Source: Parietichytrium sp. I65-24A (Eukaryota; Sar; Bigyra; Thraustochytrida; Thraustochytriidae). From it: a stretch of DNA of 64,000 bases. Under the pieces are notes generated by a model. That model saw only the letters and a program-made list of their open reading frames with translations, was not told the DNA's origin and did not search any database. Where the stretch lies: contig BLSF01000005.1 in assembly GCA_012862575.1 (NCBI GenBank), positions 868,001 through 932,000 on the forward strand. Direction: 5' to 3'. Made by a program: the position numbers and the translations under genes. Shown here piece by piece: positions 48,189 to 57,817 of this stretch (position 1 is the stretch's first letter; each line of letters opens with the position of its first letter).

Positions 48189-49447
48189 GATGCCGGGTCG
48201 ATTGGGACGCGTGCAGAAACAGGTTTGGGTAGTGGCTGGTGCACAACTCTGAGAACAAAGTGTTGACCGGATCTCCTTCCATTTGAGATACAATTCGTTG
48301 GAGTCTGCATCTACGTGAACCCTAAGCTGTCAACCATTGAGACGTGTATTCACAGCCAAGCCGAGCACAAATCAATGTTCCTAAACGAGCTGTGCTACCG
48401 ATAAGTTCGAATGGTTCGGGAGACAAAGTCGGTGCTGAGACCTAAGACCTGAGACCTGAGACTTGAGAAAGGTTTGCTGCATTTTCTCTGTAGAATGCTT
48501 GCCCATAAAACCCGAAAGTAACAAAACGTCAATTCTAAACGCCTCGATTTGTTTTCCAGCTGTACCCGTCGTTTTCTCGCCCTTTTGGCCGGGTCCGGCT
48601 TGATTGTTCAATTAACCAGAGTGAACAAGGCGTTGAAGAGAATCTACCATCAACAAAGGTCCGCACAACGGACCCGATCGATTTCTTTTAGATTAATATT
48701 GCAACGCAACTTGACCCCCATCGTGCATGTCTGATTGTGAGGAAGCGACTACCGGTGCACTTTTCGTAATAAGCCCTAAAACTAGTGATGGTTAAGGGCC
48801 ACGCAAAGGGTCGCCGTGTCACGATTCCGTTGCCCATAAACGAGCGAGTTTATTTGCTGTTAATGCGTGGAGGTGCTCTGCTCGGCTCTGTCATTCTCAT
48901 CGTCCGTCAATCAATCATTCTTTCTTGCATTGATTCGTTCATTCTTTCATTTCTTTCTTCCATTCCAAAAGTAGCATTGTATAGTCGTCATTATGATGAT
49001 GATGATGATGATGACCTATCCGTTAACGGATTAGTTTTCCGAGTTAACGAGAGGCCTAGGGGAGCCGCTGCAAGGAGTGCTTTCAAGTTGTGTCTTTGCG
49101 CAATTAGCTTGGGGCGTGCTCCAGCATCTCCTGTATGGTTTCACCTGTGCATTTCTCTAGTCGATTGACACACATTCATGAGGAGGTCTTTTGCCGCTTT
49201 GTTCAGGAAAGTTCGCGAAGACGCGATTGCGCACTGCCTCGATGGGAACAAAACCTGATTCCTTGTGTCATTAACGTCTTCAGCGTGTGCCGTGGATCAG
49301 GAGAAAACCCCGGCTCATGAGCGCTTGGTGTTGAAGGCGAGTCTATCTGCCCAGGCGTAGAACTTTCATCGCCTACACTTGTGAAAAAAAGAAGAAGGGC
49401 TACAGCAAAATGAATCTTTAATATGTGTTTTGGTTGTGTGTACACGA
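48085..49447. other. Intergenic region
   Basis: A hexanucleotide GTCTGC array (48155-48187) lies 70 bp upstream of the GPR180-like start, and an ATG/GAT trinucleotide run at 48991-49013. A short triplicated GAGACCT word occurs near 48440-48465. No gene is seen. Confidence 0.55.
48155..48187. repeat. GTCTGC hexanucleotide repeat
   Basis: Five to six perfect GTCTGC copies upstream of the GPR180-like gene. Confidence 0.85.
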
Positions 49448-50806
49448 TCACTCGTCATCTTCGTCATCATCTTCGCCAACTTCTTCATCATCATCATCAA
49501 CTCCGTTCTCGTCGTCTTCCGACTCGGCGTGAGGTCCGGTCTCATCATCTCCAGCGTCGCTGTCTTGCATGGACTCATCATCGCTCTCATCGTCGGCCTC
49601 GGCGTCGCCAGTCTTTTCAGAATCTGCGGCTGCCTCGCCGAGCCTGTCAAGCCTTCTCTGTTTCTTCGCCCTCTTCTTGTCAATCTTCTCCTGCTCTTTC
49701 TCCCTCTTGCGCTTAATATTCTCCTCCTGAAGCTGCTTCCGTTCCTCGCGCAGCTGCTTCTCAGTCTGGTGCTTTTCTCGCATCTCCAATACTTCGGATT
49801 CCGTTCGGCTCTGGAATGCATGGTATTGAACCTCGCCCTCAAACATGCCGTCCTGTACCTTGATCAACTTGAGCGTCAGCCGTGGACCGATTTCAGACAG
49901 CTTGACGGCACTTTGGACTGCATTGCGGGCTTCGAGAAGCTTCTTGGACGACTTTTTATGTGGGAGGCGAATGTCTTTACCTTGGAGCCCCTCCGGAACC
50001 TTGGTATCCTCCTCAAACTCGCTATCTGAGGTAGCGTATCCGGTGCGAGCTGTCAAGATATCCGAGATATCTTCAGCTTCGTGAAGGTTTGGAAACTGGG
50101 AGTGCAAGACTTTCTTGATCACGCGGCTCGCCCCATGCGGCGTCGTTCGCACCAAGTAGTGCCTAAGTTCGATACTTTCGTCTTCCTCATTCAGGTGCAC
50201 CAACAGAACACGCTTGCAGGAAGAAAGTTTGACGGTCTTGACGTTAATAGCAGGGAACATGGACTGGAAAGTAAGCGACGCAATCTTGAGGTGGCGCCTG
50301 TCCTTCAAGAACTCGGGATCAAAGTTGTTGAGCACAACAAGCGGCGATTGGGAAAAAGCCTTGGATGCGTCGAAAATCTTCTTTTGAACCGTGCGAATCT
50401 GGCGGCTCAGCGCGTAGCGCTCTATGCTAAAAGTCAGCGTTGGTCCCTGAGGAATTCTCGCGATCTTGAGATTGGGCGACTTTTTACTCTGCGAAATGGA
50501 CAGCAAGTGCGTGACCTCAAAATGCCCTGCCACCGCCAGGTAGTCTTTAATGCTTGCATTCTTGCGCTCCCGGAGCTCGGAGGCAGTGTTGGGGCTCATA
50601 ACTTTGCGCAGGTCTTCGATCAGCGGCTTTAGGTGGCCGCTCGACTTGCCGTGTCTCACCACGAAAGAGCGAGGAACCTTCTTCACTTTCGCCACCACCG
50701 CCGTGCCATCGCTACTCACTGCCCGAGCTCCTACGCTAGCATCTTTCCCTTCATGCTGCACGTGGGTCCTCTTCTTCACCCTCCTCTTGCTGCCTTTGCG
50801 AGGCAT
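49448..50806 (-). CDS. PPAN: PPAN/SSF1 ribosome biogenesis factor (Brix domain)
   Basis: The 452-residue product matches the Peter Pan/Ssf1 family: PRSFVVRHG, LIEDLRKVMSPNTASELRER, NASIKDYLAVAGHFEVTHLL, GPTLTFSIERYALSRQI, MFPAINVKTVKL, RHYLVRTTPHGASRVIKKVL and EIGPRLTLKLIKVQDGMFEG. The Brix domain covers about residues 45-340. The tail is a basic helix followed by a very acidic end (DDDDEEVGEDDDEDDE), a known feature of nucleolar proteins. Ssf1 assembles with Rrp14/Rrp15 in early pre-60S particles and is needed for 27S pre-rRNA processing. The start MPRKGSKRRVKKR is basic and nuclear-signal-like. Intronless. Confidence 0.95.
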   Translation of the reverse strand: MPRKGSKRRVKKRTHVQHEGKDASVGARAVSSDGTAVVAKVKKVPRSFVVRHGKSSGHLKPLIEDLRKVMSPNTASELRERKNASIKDYLAVAGHFEVTHLLSISQSKKSPNLKIARIPQGPTLTFSIERYALSRQIRTVQKKIFDASKAFSQSPLVVLNNFDPEFLKDRRHLKIASLTFQSMFPAINVKTVKLSSCKRVLLVHLNEEDESIELRHYLVRTTPHGASRVIKKVLHSQFPNLHEAEDISDILTARTGYATSDSEFEEDTKVPEGLQGKDIRLPHKKSSKKLLEARNAVQSAVKLSEIGPRLTLKLIKVQDGMFEGEVQYHAFQSRTESEVLEMREKHQTEKQLREERKQLQEENIKRKREKEQEKIDKKRAKKQRRLDRLGEAAADSEKTGDAEADDESDDESMQDSDAGDDETGPHAESEDDENGVDDDDEEVGEDDDEDDE

Positions 50807-52246
50807 TGTCTAACTTTTTCTATTTTCTATCCAAACCAGCGCCAATCAATCAATCAATCAATCAATCGATCAATCAATCAAACTCCAGACAGAATCAATC
50901 CAACACAACGTCCACGACACCGAGCCTTGGCAAATGAATGTCAAACGCCGTCCAACTCCACGGAAACCGCAAGCGTATCAGTGACCTCGACCTTATAATC
51001 GCAAATGCAAACGCAAATGCAAACGCAAACGCAAACGTAAATGTAAACGTAAACGCAAACGTAAACGCAAACGCAAATGTAAATGCAAATGCAAATGCAA
51101 ATGCAAATGCAAATGCGAATGCAAATGCAAATTGAAAAGCGCTTTACTTTCGTAACTTTGCCTTCCTTCGCCCGTGCTCTTTCGCGACCAACTGAGGCAA
51201 CACGTTCGCACCCTAACCGATTCAGTCAGCGCCGGCGCCAACCCTCGACCCTCGACCTGCCGCTTTCCACTGCGTTCCGCTTTCCACCAACGGTGCTCGA
51301 GGACGCTCACCAATTCACGAAACGCTCGCAGAGACGTCTCTCCCGCGTTCGTTTCCCACTCGCTTTGCTTGTGTCGATTCAATGGGAGCAATGAGCAATG
51401 TCTACGGGTAATTGCATCTAGGCGAGCGTTAGCAAACTATGAGTGGTGGCAGGTTGGGTAGGAGTCGATAGAGTGGCGCTAGAGTGGCGGCAGAAGAGGA
51501 CACTTTTTAATTCCGAGGAAATTCGTGGAAATTCGGAGCTAAATTGGGAGTTAATTGGAGGGAAATTGCTTGGATAGTGGGTGGTAGATGGGTGGTAGAT
51601 GGGTGGTAGTGGGAGGAGGGATAGGGGAGGCGGTAAGTGGCGTAGAGGAAGACCAGTCAAAAAGGTTCCGCAAAGTTGTTCGGTTTGTTCATGTTTGTTC
51701 CCTTGGACCTTTGGTCGTCTTTTTTGATTTTGAATTTTTGATTTTGAATTTTTGATTTTGATTGATTGATTGATGAGCGGCGGTGAAAACAGAAGACGGG
51801 AGGAAGAAAAGAGTCAAACAAGATGAGGCTCGTGTTGTTAAAATGGAGGTCCATACAAATATTAGATCAGGTCGGATCAGATCAGATCAGGTCAGATGAT
51901 TGATTGATTGATTGTGCAAAGATTTTGGGATTGGGAACCGTAAAGAAATGTAAAGAAGATGGTTGACTTTGTTCAAATGAATGCAAGTGCTCTTACGAGA
52001 CAAGACTGACTGACACAGAGCGAAGCGCCATGCAAGGTTGTCTTTGTGTGTGTGGCCATCGAGGCGTTGTTTTAACTTGCTATCAGCGTCTTCATGCGCT
52101 CATTTGCTTTGATGTTTTTGGCGGACTCGAAAACCTCCAAAATCTAGCTGTGAAATTTTGTACATAGGTTCCAATCTTCGCGGAGGGCCAGCGAATGTGG
52201 CGCCTCGCATGGATTGTCACCAGCGAGAAATGTCTCGGCCAGGGCA
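50807..52246. other. Intergenic region with CAAT, GCAAAC and TTGATT repeats
   Basis: Tandem CAAT (50842-50880), a 130-bp GCAAAC/GCAAAT array (50999-51131), two TGGGTGGTAGA-type units near 51577-51612, TTTTGATTTTGAA units (51721-51775) and GATCAGATCAG/TTGATTGA (51867-51914). The region is upstream of PPAN and downstream of the oxidoreductase gene. No coding sequence is convincing. Confidence 0.6.
50999..51131. repeat. GCAAAC/GCAAAT hexanucleotide minisatellite
   Basis: About 22 near-perfect 6-bp units lie 200 bp upstream of PPAN. The array is long enough to give a peptide of pure Asn-Ala/Asn-Val on the plus strand, but I see no gene context for it. Confidence 0.92.
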
Positions 52247-53485
52247 TTATTGGTCCATTTTGACCACGATTTTGCCGTGTCCGGCTCTGTTGGCTAGCTG
52301 TTTGAACGCATCCTTGACGCCTTCCAGGGTGAACGGGTAAGGCGAGGAAGCGTCGATGACAGGCTTGAACTTGTTCTCTTCCACAAGCTTGCATATCTCA
52401 TTCATTTTCTCTGCTTTGACACTTGTGAGCATCAAGTGGTAGCGTGGGTAGCTCCCTTTCATCAAGCCGGTCTTCCAGCCCCGAGCGACGAGAGGGAAAA
52501 GCTGAGTCAAAATCTGGAAATAGGAGCTCATCTCGATCTTCCATTCGTTGGTCATAAAGGACACGAAGCGGCCCCCTTTCGACCCCGTCTTGATAATGGC
52601 AGCCTTTTTGGCAACATTCCAGGCTTTGAGTCCTTCCGCACAGTCAAAGATTACGTCAAACTTTTGGTTGGCAAATTCAGGATCGGTCTCCCAGCTCTCC
52701 TCACGGTAGTTGATGACCTTGTCCACGCCAAGCGACTTCATCAGCTCCGCGTCCGTGGATGTGCATGCGATGTAGGACGCACCGTGTACTCGCAAGAGCT
52801 GGACTAGTGAGGTGCCCACGCCACCACTCCCGCCCAGAATCAAGACTCGATCGCCTTTGACAATCTTGGCGCGCTCGATGCCACGCAAAGCGTATATAGG
52901 ACTGTTGGAAATCGCTGCCCCTTCAACGTGGGTGATGTTCTTGGGCTTCAAAGCAGTCTGCGCCGTGCTCACCAGGGCGTATTCGGCAAATCCGCCCACC
53001 CCGAAACCGTCCCATGTGCCGATGACCTCGTCGCCGACTTTGATGTCAGATTTCGCGTTTTCCGGGTCGACCTCCATCACAATGCCGGAGACATCAAGGC
53101 CAGGGACGTATGGCATGGACGGCGGCTTGAGCACAGACGCCGCACCACTGAGTCTTCTCCAGTCTCCCGGCGTCAGCGAGCAAGCTTGCACATGGACCAG
53201 CACCTTTCCGCTGCCTGGCGCAACTCTTGGCACCGCAATGTCCTCCGAAAATGTCAGCGACGAGTCAATATCGCCCAGTTTGGTCGCAAGGACGCCGCGC
53301 ATCTTGGCGGGGATCTGAGGCGCTTCCATCTTCTCAATCATCGGTGACCTCTGCAAAAATTGGGTTGCAAAGCCGCGCGTCCTGAATAATACTGGCCGGA
53401 TAGCACACGTGCTGCTGCTGCTTCTATGTCCGTGCAGTCTTCGCGGCACCAATTTGGAGCTCGCTATCGCTGCGCGAAACCGCAC
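52247..53485 (-). CDS. Zinc-free MDR family NAD(P)H:quinone oxidoreductase-like protein, probably mitochondrial
   Basis: The 412-residue product has a basic, Ser/Arg-rich leader free of acidic residues (MRFRAAIASSKLVPRRLHGH) typical of mitochondrial presequences; Met49 could start a shorter cytosolic form. Next is a GroES-like MDR domain (HVQACSLTPGDWRRLSG, PYVPGLDVSGIVMEVD, VGDEVIG) and a Rossmann NADP-binding fold with ILGGSGGVGTSLVQLLRVHG and FDVIFDCAEG. The catalytic and structural zinc ligands of alcohol dehydrogenases are absent, so it belongs with quinone reductase/RTN4IP1-type enzymes. Substrate unknown. The C-terminal GHGKIVVKMDQ is the usual family ending, so the protein is full length. 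Confidence 0.9.
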   Translation of the reverse strand: MRFRAAIASSKLVPRRLHGHRSSSSTCAIRPVLFRTRGFATQFLQRSPMIEKMEAPQIPAKMRGVLATKLGDIDSSLTFSEDIAVPRVAPGSGKVLVHVQACSLTPGDWRRLSGAASVLKPPSMPYVPGLDVSGIVMEVDPENAKSDIKVGDEVIGTWDGFGVGGFAEYALVSTAQTALKPKNITHVEGAAISNSPIYALRGIERAKIVKGDRVLILGGSGGVGTSLVQLLRVHGASYIACTSTDAELMKSLGVDKVINYREESWETDPEFANQKFDVIFDCAEGLKAWNVAKKAAIIKTGSKGGRFVSFMTNEWKIEMSSYFQILTQLFPLVARGWKTGLMKGSYPRYHLMLTSVKAEKMNEICKLVEENKFKPVIDASSPYPFTLEGVKDAFKQLANRAGHGKIVVKMDQ

Positions 53486-54153
53486 TTGCCACGCCGTTTT
53501 GACTGCCCCAAACCACGAATCGTATCGTAAACTTTACTTTTGCTATCTTTTGCTTCCCAGTTGCGTTTGGTGTCTGCCTGCCGAAATCTGCCAAACTGGG
53601 AAGACCACCTGAATCTCAATTTGTTATTCTATTGTTCTGTTATTCTGTTATTCTGTTATTCTGTTTGGCTTCTAGACTCTGCTGGATGTGCACACGGCGT
53701 ATCTAACTTCTTTAACTTCTTTAAAACTTCTCTAATCTCTGACAGTGAATGAGTGTGAGTGTGACAGTCTTTCTGGCTCTGCGTACTCTGCGTTGGGCAA
53801 CTGCGCAGCGGTGGCTGAGAGTACTGACATGTACAGACTGTGACTGTACAGTGACGAGATAGAAAGATAGACAAGGCACTCAGCTCGTAAGCTCAGTTTA
53901 CAAGCGCCATCAATGAAAGTTTCAATTGAGTTGGAGAGAAAGCTCTGCTAGTTAGCTAGCTGCCAGTGAGTTGTTGTTGTACCTCTCTTGTTCCGCGCCA
54001 CGAAATCTTTTGTTCCTCGCGTCGCTCGACTCTCTCGACTCACTCGGCTGGGGTGCGGCAGTTGCATTTGTGTCTGACAGAATCAAAAAAAGAGTTGAAG
54101 TTGGACAAGTTTCTTCTTCCTCGCTAATCCGATGACGATGACGACGATGATGT

Positions 54154-54185
<32 letters not shown>

Positions 54186-55578
54186 TGGACAGTGAGTTAG
54201 AAAGAAAAGGAGTCGAGTGACCATCAGTGTCAACAGCTTTGCACGCGACGTTCCTTCGTTTGCGTTTCAAAGGAACAACTGCTGTGACTTGCGTGTGTCA
54301 CAAACCATAACACACTCTGTAGTTCGTCTCTCAAATTGAGTGTGCAAGAGTGCAGTATTTCACCTGCAAAACGCAGGTTTTACCCATTATTATACACATT
54401 CATAGCAACACTTATTGGCGCCTAGATTATATTAGGCGTTATTTAGACGCAAGTAACGTAAGAAAGTCAAAAAGGCAAGTAATTTTGAGTGTTTTTTTTC
54501 CAATTGACGAAAGTGCGTCGCAGTTTTCTTTGGATGAGCGAATGAAGAGTTGGTTGTGAATCTTCGCAGAGTTACAAAGACTTGGCAGAAAGCAGTCACA
54601 GTCCGTGAACGTCGATATTGAGAGCTCATGAGTTTTGTTTCCGGTTTGATGCTCGACTTCAAGTTCAGATTTGTCTCACTCACTTCACTCACAGTCAATC
54701 GGCACACAATGAAAGGCCCCCTCCTGCTTCGATCGATAGCGCAACTCGGCGACCATCGAGTCCGTGCGTTCAAATGAATCTCCTTCCGATACTGCTGTTG
54801 TCTTCAATTTGGCGCGCTGAAATGTTGTTCCTCATCCAACCAGCAGGAACTCACTCACTCACACACAGAAAGACTTTGAGTATCGCGACTCATTGTCAAG
54901 CTCTCTCCTGCGACACTTTCCTTCCTTCCTTCCTTCCTTCCTTTCTGTCTTCTAATTAAATTATAAGCTTTCACTCTTCGACAAAAAAGGAATAGTCCGA
55001 ACGAAAGTGCAGGCTTACGAAACCCGCTGTCAACTAGCTCTAGCAGAGTCCAAAGTGTCCGTTCAACCAAGTCCACACTGGCATAAGTCCACATTTCTCA
55101 AATCAGTCAACGCCCTACCGTACATTTCGCGCACTGCAACAGAGTAGCGGGTCAAAAGTCAGGATAAGATGCGAGAGAATGCTGTAAGTTGATCGAACAT
55201 GCAATCATGAGCAAGATGAGCTCTACTTTGTTGGAGTTTAGTCGAAATCTTGGTACAGGAAAAGTACGACTGCATTTATTCGCTGACTTTCAGTGAGTTG
55301 TTCAATGTCGTGCAAAACACCGGCCACACAATGCCGTTGACCTAACTTAGGCTAAGAGGCTTTCTTTCTTTCTTGTGTCGATGGCACAATGGGCATACGC
55401 CAGGCTTGATATCTGACGGCTCCGCAAGGCAGGGCGCACATGCTCTGCGACAAGTGCACGCGCCCGCTCCTTCCCCGCGGTGGCCTTGCGGATATGACAA
55501 GGTCCAATTCTTGACTGACTCGGTCTCGAAGGACTGTTGCGCGGCTGCCCATTGGCCACCTTCATTGAGGGAAACAAG
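53486..55578. other. Intergenic region, divergent promoters
   Basis: The 2.1 kb between the oxidoreductase gene and the polytopic membrane protein gene holds TTATTCTG repeats (53635-53663), TGA/GAT trinucleotides (54123-54184), CCTT repeats (54918-54943) and a CAGTGA/ACTGTACA-rich stretch near 53820-53850. No gene is supported. Confidence 0.55.
54123..54184. repeat. GAT trinucleotide repeat
   Basis: GATGATGAT-type repeat interrupted by GACGAC and TTG in its left part. Confidence 0.85.
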
Positions 55579-57054
55579 ATGAGTCTTGTGCACCCTGCAG
55601 TGGGCACAGAGCTGCGCAAGGCCGGCAGGGATGATAGCTCAGGAGAAGGCAACGCAATCGGGGTGTACTCGCAAGAGCTGACAATGATCGAGGACAGTGC
55701 AGACGGAGTGCTGGGGGACGCCGCGAACAAATGTGCTGATAGAAGACAAAGCGGGGTCATCTCTCTGGCAAGTCACAAGGGACAACCTCTTTTGCACACA
55801 GTGGCCATGGTGATCTCCAAGCAATTTTTTATTTCAATCTACGCTCTCGTCATCCTCTTGTGCTGTGTACCATGCCTGTGCATAGCCATTGCAATTAAAT
55901 ACGGATTGGAGAAAGAAATATTGGGCTTTGCCACCCTCGATACCTACCAGAATCGAACGTCCCCACGGACAAGAAATTGCGATGATTGGGAGACAAAGTT
56001 TCAAGGCTTGGACGCTTTCTTGGACCTTGCTTTTCTCTGCTTCTGGATTGAGACCGCAGTATTTGTGGTGTCCTTCTCGGTCAACTGGAGGGCAAAGCAC
56101 CGTGTACCATTCGTGATTACTTCCGAAATATGCTTCTGGCCGACAGCGTATATCGTTGTGAGCTCTCTCTCGTCCGGGCCTGGGAGACTTATCTTCTCCC
56201 TTTTCAGCGGATGGACGGCCATTCAGCTTCCCGAGTACGCCAGAGCAATATACAGTAGGGGTTTGCCCATCCCATTCCGGATTGTACGTCGGGTTGTGAC
56301 TCTTTCAAGTATATATGTCGTTGGAGGGTCGCTTGGTGTGTGGTACATGATCTTCGCGCTGGCGCTGGAGTCAGAGTTTTGGAGCGTTCTGTACGTCGGG
56401 TTGTTCTTTCCTATTCTCCGGTTCATGGTTCGAGAATTTGTTTTGAGGGCTGCATTCGTTCCCCGAACAAAGGAAAAGAAATGGAAGAGGGACGCCATGA
56501 TTACTCTGGCCGCTCAAGCATTTCTCTCTACTCCGGGCTTTGTTACAGTGTATTGCATTGATACCTGGGAGTCATACATAGCTTCTTTGTTGCTCTCCAA
56601 CGTTGTGGAAGGAATCTCCACAGTGATCTCAGTGAAGTGTATTCTATCCGGCTTTGTATCGCCGAGCACTTGGCTTGGGGCGTTCCGGAATGGTTTCTCT
56701 GTTAGTGCGCAGATTAACACACAAAAGCCAGACGTGGAGTCTTATTTGGCGTGGAAATTGGCTCACATCGAACTCGGGGAAAAGTTCGCTCTGCTTGTTG
56801 GCGGGCTTATCAGATTAATTCTGACAAATGTCCAGAACTCTTTAATAATCCTACCGCGCGTCGGGCTTGCTCTTCTCTCGGAGACTGTATTTGATTCTTT
56901 CAAAGGCATTTTTATTGAGAGCTCGGGTGTGCCACTCTATTCTGTCCGACTCATTTTGCTCTATAAGCTGCACATCCTCGTGGTCATAACTTCGATCGGC
57001 ATTGCTACATTTTTAGTGACGCTCGGGCTCTCCTTCACTTGCTACCTGTCTTAA
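55579..57054 (+). CDS. Polytopic membrane protein of unknown function, about ten helices
   Basis: From the ATG at 55579 (MSLVHPAVG) the product is 491 residues; an upstream ATG at 55537 adds 14. An N-terminal hydrophilic part of about 75 residues leads to helix 1 (FFISIYALVILLCCVPCLCI). Further hydrophobic segments include FLDLAFLCFWIETAVFVVSF, VVTLSSIYVVGGSLGVWYMI and a last helix at the very C-terminus (VVITSIGIATFLVTLGLSFT). A short Cys/Trp loop (RNCDDWETKF) follows helix 1. No transporter signature is recognised. The TAA stop is the start of a run of 14 A (57053-57066), which is unusual and discussed as a possible retrocopy mark. Confidence 0.75.
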   Translation: MSLVHPAVGTELRKAGRDDSSGEGNAIGVYSQELTMIEDSADGVLGDAANKCADRRQSGVISLASHKGQPLLHTVAMVISKQFFISIYALVILLCCVPCLCIAIAIKYGLEKEILGFATLDTYQNRTSPRTRNCDDWETKFQGLDAFLDLAFLCFWIETAVFVVSFSVNWRAKHRVPFVITSEICFWPTAYIVVSSLSSGPGRLIFSLFSGWTAIQLPEYARAIYSRGLPIPFRIVRRVVTLSSIYVVGGSLGVWYMIFALALESEFWSVLYVGLFFPILRFMVREFVLRAAFVPRTKEKKWKRDAMITLAAQAFLSTPGFVTVYCIDTWESYIASLLLSNVVEGISTVISVKCILSGFVSPSTWLGAFRNGFSVSAQINTQKPDVESYLAWKLAHIELGEKFALLVGGLIRLILTNVQNSLIILPRVGLALLSETVFDSFKGIFIESSGVPLYSVRLILLYKLHILVVITSIGIATFLVTLGLSFTCYLS

Positions 57055-57817
57055 AAAAAAAAAAAAGGTTACAAAATCATGTTGGAAGATGGAGACCTTT
57101 GATAACGCTTTCGGCAATTCATTACAAAAATCCAAAAGAGAACCAAAAACGAAAACCCACCGTGGAATGGAAACGGCGTTGTTCAATCATCGACAACCAA
57201 CGGATGAAACCAAAACGAACCGAAACCCGAATATCATGGAACGGAGTCGGCGCTGTTCATTCATCGAAAAACAACAAAACGAAAACCAAATTGGTTTCCA
57301 ATGGCTTCGAAAAATGGTTCCCAAAAATGGTTTGCATGGGTTTCCAAAACGGTCTCCAATGGCCTTTGAAAATGGCTTCCAATGGTTCCAAATCGGTTTC
57401 CAAATCGGTCTCCAAACATGGTTTCCAACATGGTTTCCAACATCCCAACAATCCCAACATGGTTTCCAATGGTTTCAACATACTGATTGAATGCTAGGAA
57501 CAAGTATCTCTCCTAAAGGCTAGTAGACGGCACAAGCCAACGAAGAACACACCTGTGGGTACGCGCACACGTATGTACAGTACGTACGTACGTACACTAC
57601 ACACATACAGTACGCGTCCATAAGCGCGGATCACCACCAAATTCCTTTCGCGAATCCTTTTCGCACGGACTTGTGTCGTCTCGCAGCAGAGTGTATATTG
57701 GAGCATAGTATAACAGAAGCGGTGGAACGCGACTTGAACATACTTGAACGTGGGCTCACTGCTTGGTCTGCTTGGTCTGCTTGGCGGAGTTAGGTTAAGT
57801 TTGCCATATAAAGAGAC
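57055..57817. other. Spacer with two kinds of degenerate tandem repeats
   Basis: About 57141-57290 has two diverged copies of a 75-bp unit (each with TGGAAxGG, GGCG-TGTTCA and TCATCGA plus AACCAAAACGAA). 57285-57480 is a run of degenerate ATGGTTTCCAA units. 57570-57600 has ACGTACGTACGT and TACACTACACAC. The last 200 bp form the leader of the exonuclease gene with a TCTGCTTGG triplication (57761-57785). Confidence 0.65.
57285..57480. repeat. ATGGTTTCCAA degenerate minisatellite
   Basis: Some 15 units of 11-13 bp built on (A)TGGTTTCCAA, with variants GGTCTCCAA and GGCTTCCAA. It follows the poly-A run after the polytopic membrane protein gene. Confidence 0.85.

Noticed and set aside
50938-51391. 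Frames made of Asn-Ala or Leu-His/Leu-Arg repeats
   Set aside because: Translation of the GCAAAC array in the PPAN upstream region.
57039-57497. Frames of 133-152 codons after the polytopic membrane gene
   Set aside because: Composed of the ATGGTTTCCAA and 75-bp degenerate repeats; no conserved domain or start.
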